The translations under genes and the position numbers were made by a program. Shown here piece by piece: positions 1-12,390 of a stretch of 64,000 nucleotides of DNA. The DNA is taken from the NCBI GenBank assembly GCA_016647705.1, contig CM028326.1, forward strand, positions 18,477,901 through 18,541,900, written 5' to 3'. A model generated the notes under the pieces. The model was not told the origin of the DNA, searched no databases, and saw nothing but the letters and a program-made list of their open reading frames with translations. Origin of the DNA: Eucommia ulmoides (Eukaryota; Streptophyta; Magnoliopsida; Garryales; Eucommiaceae). Every line of letters begins with the position of its first letter. Position 1 is the first letter of the stretch.

Positions 1-22
1 GGCTACCCTTTAATTAAATACC

Positions 23-1404
23 TGGACGCAGCAATTTAAGATGATCACGTCTGACTTTACTCGCAAGCGCACGAGATCAAGTTTTAGTATAGATGGATCG
101 TGAGATCGGATATCGTTCCACTGGGGATAGTGTAAATTAGTTGAATACTGTGATTTTCATAGTCCTATATTATCTCAACTTTTCAAGAATTGTTTGTGTT
201 TTAATTACAACCAAGATAAATTATAACTATTGGGTTAGTTCTAACGATATTGATTACCTAGGTATTGATTTCTTTCACGTAATACATATTTGACTTCGTT
301 TAGTTAGCTATAATGGTGTTTATCCTATCCGACAATCTCTATATTTATAACTCGCTCACTCCCTCTTCCGAGTGTAAAGCGAACAAATATATGACTTCGT
401 GTTGACGCAGAAGTCCCCCTTGAATGCCTTGTCGAACACATAGTCACAGGAGTCGTGAACCAACGTCATGGATTGCACACTCTCCAACTCCCTCCTGGGT
501 TTTTGGATCGTCGTGTTGTGTTTACCCTAGTCCGAATCTGGGGTTACCTCTCTTGAGTGTCAAACCCCGTATTCTCGGTAACAATTATAATATCAAGAAT
601 AATGGTAAAAAAAAAAAAATTGGATTTAGACAAACAACCATTAAAGTAACGTATATTCAATCAAACTAATATTTACATGACTTACAACAACAGTTAGATA
701 ATATTTATCTTAACTACATAATCTTAGCCATATAAACATACAAAACAAGAAGTATTCAACATCATTAGAAATGGAAAAGCAATTACAAAGATAAAAATAA
801 AGGAAGAACGATCAAATCTGAGAGTGGAATGGTCCACAGTCGCCAAGGATCGGTCCTCAAATGCTTCGTCTTCTCAAATGATGAACCTCCTCTTTTTGCT
901 CTCTCAAGAATGGCTAAAGAACCCTAGGCTAAGGTTAGGAACGTTCAATAACCTTTTTCACAAGTAGGGAAGAAGTATTTATAGGTTCAAGGTTTCAAAA
1001 ATATTTAAAAAATAAATAAAATCTTCTTCTCTGTGCAGAGCTGACTGCCTAGGCGGTGAGTAAGTCGATCAAACCTTTGCCGCAGCGATGGAGGAGGCGG
1101 TGAATTCAGGAACTCTCTGATCTTTTACTACCGCGGCAATGGCCTTCTGCTGCGACGGTGGGACGTTGGGCTTAAATAGCCCTTGTCCATATTCTCACTA
1201 CCGCAACGGTGGCTTGCTGTCCTAAAACCTTATATTTTTCCATCATTTCTTCGCTGTTTTCCTACCATTTTGCTCGTTTATACCTTGTTAATGTCTCTAC
1301 ACTTGAATTATATAAAAACTTACAAAAACACAATAAAACATCAATAAAACACTCGAAAACTGGCAAATTTGGCTTAGAAGCAGATAGATATTTTCAACCT
1401 ATCA
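23..1404 (-). repeat. E1 3' LTR
   Basis: Direct repeat of 5733-7148, about 1.38 kb. It ends on the plus strand in AACCTATCA followed by the polypurine tract. It contains clusters of short GC-rich palindromes of the form CACCGC-N-GCGGTG, for example near 1045-1215. The two LTRs differ by scattered substitutions and small indels, so the insertion is not very recent. Confidence 0.9.
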
Positions 1405-1420
1405 AATACCCCCAAACTTG
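1405..1420 (-). other. E1 polypurine tract
   Basis: Read on the minus strand this is AAGTTTGGGGGTATT, lying directly before the 3' LTR. This is the expected position and composition of the plus-strand priming site. The same sequence lies in the same place in the related element at 45460. Confidence 0.85.
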
Positions 1421-2790
1421 AAATTTTGCTAGTACTTGAGCAAAACATCCTAACACTAAATCAAACTAACTAAACTAATTAGCTAATTTCTAAACTAAAA
1501 ATAAATAAACATTAACAAATAAGAAGTAAACACATGTGAGTTTCAAGTTCAATCAAAGAAACCAAATGGTTATTCTCTCAACAACCCATAATCAGATCAA
1601 GCTCAGAAATAACACACACCACGTGGTGTTCTAGAATTTCAACACTCAATATCAGTTAAAACCATTCTGGATCCATTTGAAATATGTGTATGTGTGAACT
1701 CAAATGTATAACTAATCAAACACCAGATTGGATTATTCAGTAGCTAAGCTCATGACTTAAACTTTAAAAGAATTAGGAAAACCATACGCTTGACTGGGCT
1801 CAACTATCCACTAATGTAGGTTCGGACATTCACAGAGATCAATAGGGCTTGGTTTGGCTTTGAAGAACGACCAAGGGTATCGTAGAAATAGAAAACAAAA
1901 AATCATTATAGATTGAACAATACCCGAGGCACAAACGTTTGTCACTATATCACTCTCTCGTAACCCCACACGTTTAAAACACAATCCTCAATGACCATTA
2001 AAAAAAATTGTATTCACTTGTCACAAGAAACAGAATTAAAAACTATATTAACATTGTTTTTTTTTTTTTTTTCCCGACAAGCACACCCCCAAATTTATTC
2101 AAATTTGTACAATTATTGGGGCGTGCAAAAAGAACTAAGAGACTGACAAATGAATACGTTAATACGGAACCAATAAACTTTCGTCCGAAACCCCGATCGT
2201 TCATTTCAAGTTAGCATTAGTCTATGCTACTTGATTTCACTCAATTTGAATCTTAGGCTTAACGACAATGGTTTGGAAAGATTTAATTGGCTAAAGTATA
2301 GATATGTGTTCAAAACTGAAAAGTTTATGGGCTTCGATAGGGGAATAAGGGAATAAATTTTTCAGGTTAGTTTCAAAAGGTTCAAGCGATAAAAATGAAG
2401 GCCTAAATTATGCCTCTGGAATTACCTCACCTATAATTTCACCTCAAGCCTCCCCCAATAAAGTTCTAGATTCCTCCTTTATGTCATGAACTTATTACTG
2501 AATAATCGACGTTAAATCATTCAAATAATTATACACTGAGTCCATGCGATCGTGCGATTTAGGATCAAAATAATTTTTACCTAATCAACATGCTAAGCAC
2601 ACAAAACACACATGAATGGCATCACCCCCGACCACAATATACAATTAGGGGATAATTTTCATCATCGAGACATGGCTCAGATGAACTCAAAAACTCAACA
2701 TGCACATACAACTTCATTCATTAACATATCTACTCTAAATTTAAAAACAAGCATACATACACTAACTAAACATTACACATGCATAACCAA

Positions 2791-2838
<48 letters not shown>

Positions 2839-4130
2839 AACAACAACTTAAACAAGGCAGTGTCCATACTGTCTAAGCAGCGAACCCAATTGCAAGATAT
2901 AACATTCATTAAAAAATATTGGGTTGGAACACATACCTAGGAGATACAACATAGAAGTCTCATCTCCTACTGTCCTTTCGGGGGAACATCATCGCCACCA
3001 CTGTCGCATCGGAATGGAAATTGTGGCAGTTGCAAAAGGTGAGGCGGCATTTTCGGCATAGGCGGATAAGCGTCCATCTCAATGTAGAGGCCCTCGCAAA
3101 TTAGCTAGTGCACTTGATCGTGGTCCCTCTCACATTGATCCATGTAAGTTCTGAGCTCTTATTAATCAAATCAGAACAATGCAAACCAACATCACGAAAC
3201 CAAACTGTCAAGAACACTACTCATTTGCAATTCGCACAAACCAACCACAATTGTTTAAACACAAATTCAACAATGTAGAAATGTAATCTATCTCCACACA
3301 ATACAACACTCCATAGAAATAATATTCATTACCAAGATTCAAGCAAAAACCCCAAAATGAAAAAAAAAAAAAAAAAAAAACTCACAAAAATGGGGCCTAG
3401 GGTTTAGGACATAAACCAAATTTAACCATTTTTGAAATGTAGATGCAAATCATCCTATAATTTCATCATAAACATGAAATATAAGTTGAAAAACACTTAC
3501 TTGATAGAAGAAATCGGATCAAACGGCTTGAAATTGGAAGAAATTGCCCTCATCGTTCGTAAACCCTAAAAATCCGAAAATGGGGCTTGAATCTCAAACT
3601 TAGTGGATGATTTGAGGTGCAAATCTCTAATATGGAATGAGGAATGTGGGATTTTGGGTTTTAGAATGGTTTGGTAGGAAGAAACTAGAGAGTTTCTGGA
3701 ATATTAGGGGTTGGAATTCGATCTAAATGAAGCGAAATAGCGTTTCAATCTAATAGAGGCTTTACCGCCACAGCGGTGGGATTCACTACTGCGGCGGTGA
3801 AACGCCTTTTTGAATCATAAAATCCTAAAGTTTCACTATCGCGGCAATGGATTTCACTGCTGTGGCGGTGAATTATTTTGTTGGAAATAGACTCATCCTG
3901 TATTTTCACCGCCGCATCGGTGGACTTCTGCTGAGTCTCTTCATTTTTCTCAACAAAACTCCTCACCACTTGCTTCCATTTCTCCATTTGAACGATTTTA
4001 AGTACAAAACACAATCCTGAATATCCATACTCCTAGATTCACTACCAAACATGTTCTGAGACCATTCCGGCCTCCAAAAAGTAATTAATAGGAAAAATTA
4101 GGCAAGTTTCATACCCTCGGAGACATATCA
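1421..4130 (-). other. E1 non-coding interior
   Basis: This 2.7 kb stretch between gag and the 3' LTR has no long ORF on either strand. It contains a poly-A run (2796-2837), a poly-T run near 2060, a second poly-A run near 3360, and GC-rich CACCGC/GCGGTG palindromes at about 3756-3925 like those in the LTRs. Segments such as 2612-2790 align with 46680-46860 of the sister element. The interior is therefore shared by the family and not random debris. A pol region would normally sit here. Confidence 0.75.
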
Positions 4131-4137
4131 AAAAGAT

Positions 4138-5465
4138 TTGCTTGATTTAACGTCCCTAGCTGGACTTGATTTGCTTGATTTAACGTCCCAAGCTGGACTT
4201 GCATTCCCTCGGGTTAGTTTCCGCATTACTTGGAAACTTTCCCATGGATTGATCCTTGACAGTACTTGCAATTTGACCGATTTGAGTTTCCAAAGATTTC
4301 ATGGTTGCATTCGTATTCGTACATGTGGTCTCAATCGTGTCAATCCTCGCCTCATGTTGGTTAAGCCGGCTATGCGTCTCACGCAAAATTGTATGAATCT
4401 CCTTCATGAAAGAACCCAATACTTCATCCAAGTTTGGTTTTGGATTATGCATCGGGGGTTGTTGCATTTGACGGTTTTGTTGCATTGGAAGTTTGAGCTT
4501 GAGTTCCATATCCGGTCAGTGGCCTCAGTATGTTCTGATTGTTCACATATGAAAAGTTTTCATGATTGCGAAGACCCGGATTGTAGTGAGTTGGAATGTT
4601 TGTGGCGGGCCTGAAAGTATAGGCCCAATTGTTTACGAAATGCCATTCTTCAAAATCACTATCCAAACCGGGTTGAGAACCACTTGCAAAATTATCCTCT
4701 CCATGACTTGACAAAGCACCCTTAGTAGACAAGGCAACCAGTTATTCTGAGAGTTTGGTGACTTTGGCCGATAAGGTCGCGATATGATCGGTCTCTTAAA
4801 TTGTAGCAACCCTTTGTCCCGTATTCCTCTCATTCGACCACTGATAATTATTAGCCACTGTGGTTCTAATTTATCTATCCAACCCATTATAAAAGAGTTG
4901 GGTTTAAAGCCAATCTTGATATCCGTGTGGGGGCACTTTCGCGACAAGTCCTTGAACCTATCCTATGCCTCAAAGAGTGGCTCGAAATCTCGTTGGCGAA
5001 ACTGTGCAATCTCACTTCTCAACTGCGAGGTCTTCGAGGGCAAAAAAAAATTGGTAAGTAACCTTTGAGCAAGGTCCTCCCATATATTGATACTACCCAG
5101 TTGGATTGATTGAAACCAACCCCTTTCTCGATCACAAAGAGAAAAAGAAAATAGTCTCAACCGAATTATGTCTTTCGCAACTCCATTGATCTTAACAGTA
5201 TCGCAAATCTCAAGAAAGGTTACCAAATGAATGTTAGGGTCTTCGTGAAGATTCCCGCCATATTGGTTATGTTTTTTTCCATGTTGATCTGGGCGGGCTT
5301 CAACTCAAAGTTATTAGCCTGTATCGGCTGCCTTTGAATTCCAGAATAATTATACAGCATCATCGGTCGATAATAATCTCCGAGGACTCGTTGTTGATTT
5401 TCAGGCACCGAGGGCTGCTGAGGAAGCGTCTGCGGCACTAACGGTTGTTGGGGCACGTTTTGCAT
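4138..5465 (-). pseudogene. gag: E1 gag polyprotein, Athila-type, frameshifted
   Basis: Gag forms the particle that packages element RNA. Reading on the minus strand, the N-terminal part (5465-5220) carries NYSGIQRQPIQANNFELKP. The retrotransposon gag domain follows at 5226-4963, with FLEICDTVKINGV, the RLRLFSFSL helix, WEDLAQRLLTNFF and QLRSEIAQFRQ. The C-terminal part (4732-4180) ends in a coiled-coil-like stretch with SLETQIGQIAS. These are the usual blocks of Athila/Tat gag. They lie in several frames with stops between them (for example after LFEA), so the gene is dead. A repeated segment of about 32 bp occurs twice at its 3' end (4138-4200). No zinc knuckle was seen. Confidence 0.8.
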
Positions 5466-5710
5466 AGACTATTTTCCACCAGTTAAAGTTTTGGGTTGGT
5501 TTATTCTTTTCCTTCTTATTCGTCGCAAAATTTTCTCAATCTCGGGATCCAGAGATAAAGACTCCAAGCTCTTACTACGTCACATACACTGCTCAGTCAC
5601 AATAAATAAAATAAATAAACAAATGAATTGAATGAAAATAAAACAAAAGAATTATCATGATTAATATTTAACCACTTGGTCACAATATCAACCAAATTAA
5701 AAACACTTTT

Positions 5711-5726
5711 CCGACAACGGTGCCAA
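5711..5726 (-). other. E1 primer binding site (tRNA-Asp type)
   Basis: The minus strand reads TGGCACCGTTGTCGGA, six bases inside the 5' LTR. It matches the TGGCGCCGTTGCCGGGG pattern complementary to plant tRNA-Asp 3' ends, which Athila-type elements use, with a few substitutions. It fixes the element's orientation. Confidence 0.85.
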
Positions 5727-5732
5727 AAACTT

Positions 5733-7148
5733 GGACGCGGTCATTTAAGACGCTCATGTCTGACTTTACTCGCAAGTGCACGAGCTCAAGTTTTAGTATA
5801 GATGGATCGTGAGATCGGATATCGTTCCACTGGGAATAGTGTAAATTAGTTGAATACTGTGATTTTCATAATCTTATATTATCTCGACTTTTGAAAAATT
5901 GTTTGTATTTTAATTACAACTAAGATATATTAAAACTATTGGGTTAGTTCTAACTATATTGATTACCTAAGTATTGATTTCTTTCACGTAATACATATTT
6001 GACTTCATTTAGTTAGCTATAACGGTGTTTATCCTATCCGACAATCTCTGTATCTATAACTCGTTTACTCCCTCTTCCAAGTATAAAGCGAACGAATATA
6101 TGACTTCGCGTTGACGCCGAAGTCCCCCTCGAACATCTTTTCGAACATATAGTCACATGAGTCGTGAACCAATGTCATGGATTACACACTCTCCAACTCC
6201 CTCCCGGGTTATTGGATCGTCGCATTGTATTTACCCTAGTCTGAATCCGGGGGTTACCTCTCCCGAGTGTCAAACACCATATTCTCATTTTATCTTAACT
6301 AACATAATATCAAGAATAACGGTAAACACAATCAGATATAGACAAACAACCAATAAAGTAACTTATATTCAATCAAACTAGTATTTACATGATTTACAAC
6401 AACAGATAGATAATATTTATCTAAACTACATGATCTTAGCCATATAAACATACAAAATAACAAGGATCCAACATCATTAGATATGGAAAAACAATTACAA
6501 AGATAAAAATAAAGGAAGAACGATCAAATATGAGAGTGGAATGGTCCACAATCGCCAAGGATTAGTCTGCAAATGCTTCGTCTTCTCAAATGATGAGCCT
6601 CATCTTCTTGCTCTCTCAAGAATGGCTAAAGAACCGTAAGGTAAGGTTAGGAACGCTCAACAACCTTTTTCACAAGTGGGGGAGAAGTATTTATAGACTT
6701 AAGGTTTCAAAAATATCTAAAAATATCTTCTTCTCTATACAGAGCTGACTGCCTAGGCAGTGGGATTCACCACCTAGGCGGTGAGTAAGTCAGTTAAACC
6801 TTCACCGCGGCGGTATAGGAGGCAGTGAATTCAATAACTCTCTGATCTTTTACCGCCGCGGCGATGGCCTTCCACTGCAGCAGTAGGACGTTGGGCTCAA
6901 ATAGCCCTTCTTTGCATTCTCACTGCCGCGGTGGTGGTCACCTGCTGTGGCAGTCGCTTGGTGTCCTAAAACCTTGTATTTTTCCATCGTTTCTTCGTCA
7001 TTTTTCCACCATTTCGCTCATTTATAGCTCATTAACGTCCCTAGACCTGAATTATTTAAAAACTACCAAAAAGAAAATAAAACATTAATAAAACACTCAA
7101 AAACTGACAAATTCGGCTTAGAAGTAGATATGTATTTTCAACCTATCA
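5733..7148 (-). repeat. E1 5' LTR
   Basis: Direct repeat of 23-1404, about 1.42 kb. It lies next to the primer binding site, so it is the 5' LTR of a minus-strand element. It carries the same CACCGC/GCGGTG palindrome cluster (about 6740-6960). Confidence 0.9.
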
Positions 7149-7153
7149 ATACC

Positions 7154-8693
7154 CCCAACAGTATTTAATCCGTCATACTACTCAACAATACAAATTGATA
7201 ATCAGAGTTTCTACCACCCCAGATAAATTATAACTCGATTAATATCCCAAGTCTAGTGATAGAAAAGTGTGAGATTGAAAATCTGATTTTAAACAAAATA
7301 TGGGTAGTATATAATTGAGCACGTAATCAAATTCAAGAAATTGCTTATGAATAATTTCTTAAATAAATGTTAGAAACAATTTCTAAAGATCAATTTCCAA
7401 CAATTAAACAAGTAATGCACAAATAGAAAGTAATTGGAAAGATCTCACCCAGAATCCACAGAAAAAATAAATAGAGCGATGATACTTCAGATCTGGTAGC
7501 AGCAAAGATTACTAGCAATAATTCTCAAGATCGTCTCTTAGAATAGCTCTCACAAAATCTCATAAATATAACTCTTAGAACAGCACAATATGATCTTATC
7601 TCTTTAAGCTCACTTCTCTTGATTAATCATATATAAAAAAACGCAGGTCTATATATATGGGAAATAAATAAGCTCTCTAACGGCTAGTTCCCATGTGTCA
7701 TGACATTTAAATGCTATCTTAGATCCCGTATATCATTATGACTTCATTTTAGTTCAATTCACTTAATAAATGACTTTTAAATTTTTTAATGAAGTCCCCC
7801 AAATATTTCTCAATCTCAATTAAATAGAATAGAAACAATTTTATGTACCAAATTGAGAAACATTATAATTTAATGAATCAACTTAATAGGATTTAAATAA
7901 TAGGTGAAACATATCTTAAATATCATGAGATCCCTTAAATCTCTCACAAATCCCAACCAAAAACGGCTACTTTTAGATATGAATTCGGAATCCTCATTAT
8001 CCTGAAACAGTGCCCTCAGTCGACCGGTTAGTCAACTGCTAGATTCAGAATGTAGCCAAGCCAAAGCAACTGCGTTCATTGGTCGACCTATCTGTCAACT
8101 TGGAGATTCAGAGAGTTCGATTTACTTTCACTGGTTGACCTATCTATCGACTTAGAGATACAGAGAGTTCATCTTCTCTTCACCGGTCTACTTAACTGTC
8201 GACTTAGAGATACAAAAAGTTTCATCTGTTTGGTCCGGTCGACTTCCCAGTCGACTTATGCATGCTGGATCTCTTTTCTGAACTCATTTTTAACTCGTTC
8301 TTATTTATGTTTTTGCCATTTTAACCATTTTTCTTTTCTAAATAAGCTCTACTAACTTCTTAAATTCTATTTTAGTCAATTATAAATATTTCTTTCCAAA
8401 TATACATAGGAGCAAATAATTTCATCTTATCAAAACACACATAAATAATAAAAACTTTTTGTGTCATGTGTGTCCTAATTGGGATATTAAGAGTTGAAAT
8501 TCACCTGAGTTGTTTTCCATAATTTTTTCAAACTCTTAATTCTTCATCATCTTTGACATCATCATTTAGCATCCATTCATAATTTGTCATCGCATCTTCA
8601 CCGCTGGAACTTAATTAACTGAAATATTTAACAAACCATTAGTTCCATCAAAACATCAACACTTAATTGTTCATCAAAATCTTAGGATCAACA
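7154..8693 (-). repeat. Old copia-type LTR interrupted by E1
   Basis: This stretch aligns, with many gaps, to 38580-40026. Shared blocks include GTTTCTACCACC near the start, a conserved AAAAAATAAATAGAG segment, a GTCGAC-rich block and a closing TTCATCAAAATCTTAGG-like segment. It ends in AGGATCAACA, as expected for the start of a minus-strand Sirevirus-like LTR (TGTTGGCCC type). The other end would lie left of E1 and mostly outside the window, with 1-22 as its continuation. Poor conservation between the two copies suggests great age. No PPT or coding sequence was seen beyond 8693, so it may be a solo LTR. Confidence 0.55.
8020..8262. repeat. Tandem repeat of about 52 bp with paired GTCGAC-like sites
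   Basis: Units begin near 8025, 8081, 8133, 8184 and 8237 (spacing 51-56 bp). Each has a GGTCGACC-like site and a second GTCGACTT-like site followed by AGAGATACAGAGAGTTC-like sequence. It lies within the copia-type LTR, and the homologous LTR at 39430-39660 has a comparable GTCGAC-rich block. Confidence 0.7.
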
Positions 8694-9169
8694 ATATTTT
8701 TATTAACAAAGTTAAGATTTTAAAACTATCAATTAGAATGCCCATTATTAAGATTTGTATTACCTCTTCTATCATTTTGCCTAAAATCACAATATCTGTC
8801 ATTTGTCAAACACCATTTAGTTTTTCTGTATGTTTAAATTATAGAAGTTTTTATTATAATGATAATTTTATTCTTCACAACTTAAAAATATATAAATAAT
8901 TAAAAATTAAAATACACAGATACATAAATATTTCTTTAAGTTTTTTTTTAATATATTTTCTCCTTTTTTTTTTTTTTTTTTTTTTGCACTAACATCCTAT
9001 TTGAAGAAGAAGAAAATCACCACTTTCTCTTTTTTTACCCCCACCCTGCCGGCTTTCTTCTTCTTCTTCTTCTTCTTCTTCTTCTTCTTCTCTTCTCTCT
9101 CTCTCTCTCTCTCTCCCTCTCAAAGATTTGGAGATAGAAGAAGAAGAAGAATAAAGAAGAAGAAGGAAG
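8694..9169. other. AT-rich spacer with TTC and CT microsatellites
   Basis: No gene is visible. It includes a poly-T run near 8965, a (TTC)n tract at about 9056-9092 and a (CT)n tract to about 9119. The apparent 90-residue ORF over this stretch is a translation of simple repeats. Confidence 0.7.
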
Positions 9170-9368
9170 TGTTAGAGTATTCCCCAAGTCACCTAGTTAA
9201 CTTTCCCATCTTCCCATTTCCGTTTGAGTATTCTATTAAATTAATTATAATCACTAGTAATTGTATTAGGTAATATCCATATATATGTTGGTTGTACATT
9301 GTATATATATTGATCATCATCAATGAGAAATATAAGCAATATTCATTTTCCTTCTCTTAGCCTTATTA
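9170..9368 (+). repeat. Candidate 5' LTR of the Ale/Retrofit relic
   Basis: It starts TGTTAGAGTATTCCCC and stops at the primer binding site. About 199 bp is a normal LTR length for Ale/Retrofit elements. It was not found a second time, so the outer boundary rests on the TGTT start alone. Confidence 0.5.
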
Positions 9369-9381
9369 TGGTATCCAGAGC
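9369..9381 (+). other. Primer binding site (initiator-Met type)
   Basis: TGGTATCCAGAGC matches the TGGTATCAGAGC complement of the plant initiator tRNA-Met 3' end, with one inserted base. This places the copia leader directly downstream. Confidence 0.75.
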
Positions 9382-9829
9382 TTAAAGATCCAAAACTCAA
9401 TTCTCACCTCTCTTATCAACCCTAGGCGCCGACCACCGCCTTGCCTCCTCTCTCTCCACAGTCACCCTCTTTCTCTACCACAATGCCTCAGAAGCACTAC
9501 TCTCTCTCCCTTCTATTTTGATAGAATAGAAGAGGAATAGATGTGTTGTAATGTTCTTAGGTAGAAACTCTAAAAGAATATGTGGTCTTCTTTGGCTCTT
9601 TCTAGAGAGAGAGTGAGATCTAGGCTTCTTCAATTTCCGTCACATTATTTTTCAATACTATAGTACCAGATCCAATAGACTTTTCTTTTTAATACACTTT
9701 ATACCCATTTATTAAATCCTCCCTTGTTAAAAAAAAAAATAATACTTCTCCAGTTTTTTGAGTTGGCTGTCCTTTGTTGCGACTCCATTGTTGAAAAGTT
9801 GAAACCCTGGAAGCATAAGAAAGAACTTA

Positions 9830-10060
9830 CCGAATTTACCCTAATTTCTTCTCACAGATCTATGCCATTGTTGAGCTATCGCCGGTGAGTAAAAACCCTA
9901 ATCACTGACCCACAAAAGAACCTGTCGCAGCCGTCACTAAGAAGAATGTCAAGACTCACAGATACATTCTTCGTTGAATCGTTTCTCAAATATGTACCGT
10001 TGTTGAGCCACCACCGGTGAGTATGAAACCCTAATCACTGGCCCACATGTTATTCTGATC
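9830..10060 (+). repeat. Imperfect tandem duplication in the copia leader
   Basis: Two segments, about 9848-9925 and 9957-10050, share CTCACAGAT, a GTTGAGC segment, CCGGTGAGTA, and AACCCTAATCACTG followed by CCCACA. No ORF lies here. Confidence 0.55.
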
Positions 10061-10114
10061 TGGAAGACGGTCAAATCAACCTTTGAAGCTTGCTTAACCT
10101 TTAATGACACAGTA

Positions 10115-12193
10115 TGTAACAACCCAGTTTCTGAGGGCCTCCACTCAGTTTCTCCCTTTTATGTTTACGGAGAAATATTAGAAAAACACAAATCACTCCA
10201 CTGCTACGCTTTCACTGCTCTACTATGATAAATAAAATAGTAATAGATAGATAAAAATATAAACTAATTGTCGACTGACATAAATTTTAAAATTTACTAA
10301 CTTGAAATTCAACTATACCGATCCAACTTTTCTATAACACTACAAAAGCTTGAACAACTTATTACCACAACTGCCCTAACTACCTTCAACGCAGCACCAC
10401 CCTTGACCTTATCTAACGCTAGTAGTGGACCTGTCTCTACTTGGAGTACCTAAAACAAAATATTTTATCGGTGTATTATCTTCATAATATTAAAACAATT
10501 TATGAATCAAGCATAATTATCAAACACCATTTTTCAAAACATAATATAAATATAACTGCACACTGAGCAGAAATAAAATTCAACAACTATTATCGCAATA
10601 AAATAAATGTATTTAAATCAACTAATCAAATTACTCTAATATATATATAATAAAATACTACACACATATTTCCCTACTAACCATAGGATCATTTCATCTT
10701 ATGATCCGGAGTTATGACGGTACCGTAACCTGTACAACTGTATAATCTAAGGTTGTCATTAGTGTCACGATCATTTAATATCTCCAAAGGTAGGAGCCGA
10801 CACGTGGTATAAACCACCATATCATCAACATATTCAACCCCATCATATTGATAACCAATACCATATTCGACTCCACCATATTAATAGTAAACAACAACGA
10901 CAACGACAACAATAACAACAACAACCACCACCTCCAAGACTTGCCCTCCTGTCAGGTCACAACAAAAACGTCCTACATGACATGCCCTCCTGTCAGAACC
11001 AACAACATCCCGCAGAACATGCCCTCCTGTCAAGACTACACTATAACATAGTCGGATAATAAATAGAATTATTTTTCATGCTCAAAAATTTACTCAATCC
11101 ATGTAACGTTATAAAATCGTTATTTTTAAAAAATATTTTCTTTTCCATAATTTAGTAGGAAAATATCATTTAATAATTTACATTGAAGACAGTACACTCA
11201 CCTTGATAATTAAGTTGTTTTTCACACTATTGTCGTAATCCTGACAGAATCAGCCTCGTCTGTGAACGTAACAACAACAGGACCTAAACCAAGAATTTAT
11301 CGAAATAAATCTACTATGAAATGAAATGTATGATACTAAAATGTAATTTTTTTCTATTCCCAATTTTTTCTAATTTATAAATTTATTATAATTAAATTTT
11401 CTATTTTCACAACCCAATATTAATTATACAACTAAAATATTATAGTTACATTTATAAAATTTATCAATTAATAATTTTACTGCAAAGAAAAATATTGACA
11501 ATATTACTAGATAATAAAATATCGAAAATATCATTCTAACAAAATTTATAAAAAAAAAAATTCAATTAAAAATCTTCACAATTTAAATTATTAATTCAAT
11601 ATACATATGTATATATAATTTCGTGTGTATACATATAATTAATTATATACTCTATATATATTGATCAAGTTAAAAAAGAATAAATTAATAAATAAAGGAC
11701 TTACCTGAAGAAAAGCCAACGATAATTAGGTACGAGTAAATGGTAGAAAAAGAAATCAAAGATAGAGAGAAAGTGTGAAAAAGAGCACATATATGATATA
11801 TATGTATACATAGAAATAGAGAAAAAGGGAGAGACACGTGGATTTTCTAACACAATTCTTGTTAAGTGTTGACATGTTAAGGTTTGGACACAAATCATCT
11901 ATACTAATTAAATATGTATAACATTTACACAAATTGTCCTTTAATAAAAAGAAAATATTAATTGTATCCCAAAATTCTTAAAATTATGTTTTAATATAAC
12001 ATAATAATCCCTAAACTTTTAAAGGTAAAAAAATTAACATTTAACTCTCAAATTTTTAGAATCAAACTTTTAAATACCATAATAACCCCTTACAAATTTT
12101 AAGGCAAAATTTAAATGTCAAAATGGACCCTATTATTATCCAACTATTCTAATATGCAAATAAAATATGCACATGCAAAAGTTGGGTCTTACA
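10115..12193 (-). repeat. Solo LTR, Tekay/Del-type, in the copia leader
   Basis: It begins TGTAACAACCCAG and ends GGGTCTTACA, the ends of Tekay-type LTRs. The copia leader continues on both sides. Internal blocks (a GACAGTACACTCACC block near 11190, a GGTACCGTAACC block near 10720, three ATGCCCTCCTGTCA units at about 10938-11032) match 50598-52368 in reverse orientation and partly match the E3 LTRs. Flanks are CAGTA and TAGTC, which agree at three of five positions, so the target duplication is decayed or the ends are off by a base or two. ORFs inside are not genes. Confidence 0.7.
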
Positions 12194-12390
12194 TAGTCCG
12201 TTCCTCTTTTGTTTTCGAGAACAATAAATAAACAATAACGCTTTTTTCAATCGGAGAAACAGTGGACAAGACACAACGTTCAATCTAAGGAGTTGTTCAT
12301 CTCGCCGCCTCTACTCCAGATACACTGGTCCTACTCCGACGCTACTCCTTCATCAGATGTCGACCACCCTATCCCCTTCTCAATCACGCC

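Larger units (their letters stand above)
23..7148 (-). mobile_element. E1: complete gag-only LTR retrotransposon, Athila-like Ty3/gypsy
   Basis: Two direct repeats (23-1404 and 5733-7148) bound a 4.3 kb interior. Both LTRs start TGATAGG and end CGTCCA or similar when read on the minus strand. The 5-bp sequence ATACC lies immediately outside both ends (18-22 and 7149-7153), which is a perfect target-site duplication. On the minus strand the order is LTR, tRNA-Asp-type primer binding site, gag, a long non-coding stretch, polypurine tract, LTR. No protease, reverse transcriptase, RNase H or integrase motif was found, so the element must have moved using enzymes from another element. It belongs to the same family as the element at 43338-49457. 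It is inserted in an older copia-type LTR. Confidence 0.9.

Noticed and set aside
4138..4614. 158-codon plus-strand ORF opposite E1 gag
   Set aside because: It is antisense to recognisable gag sequence on the minus strand.
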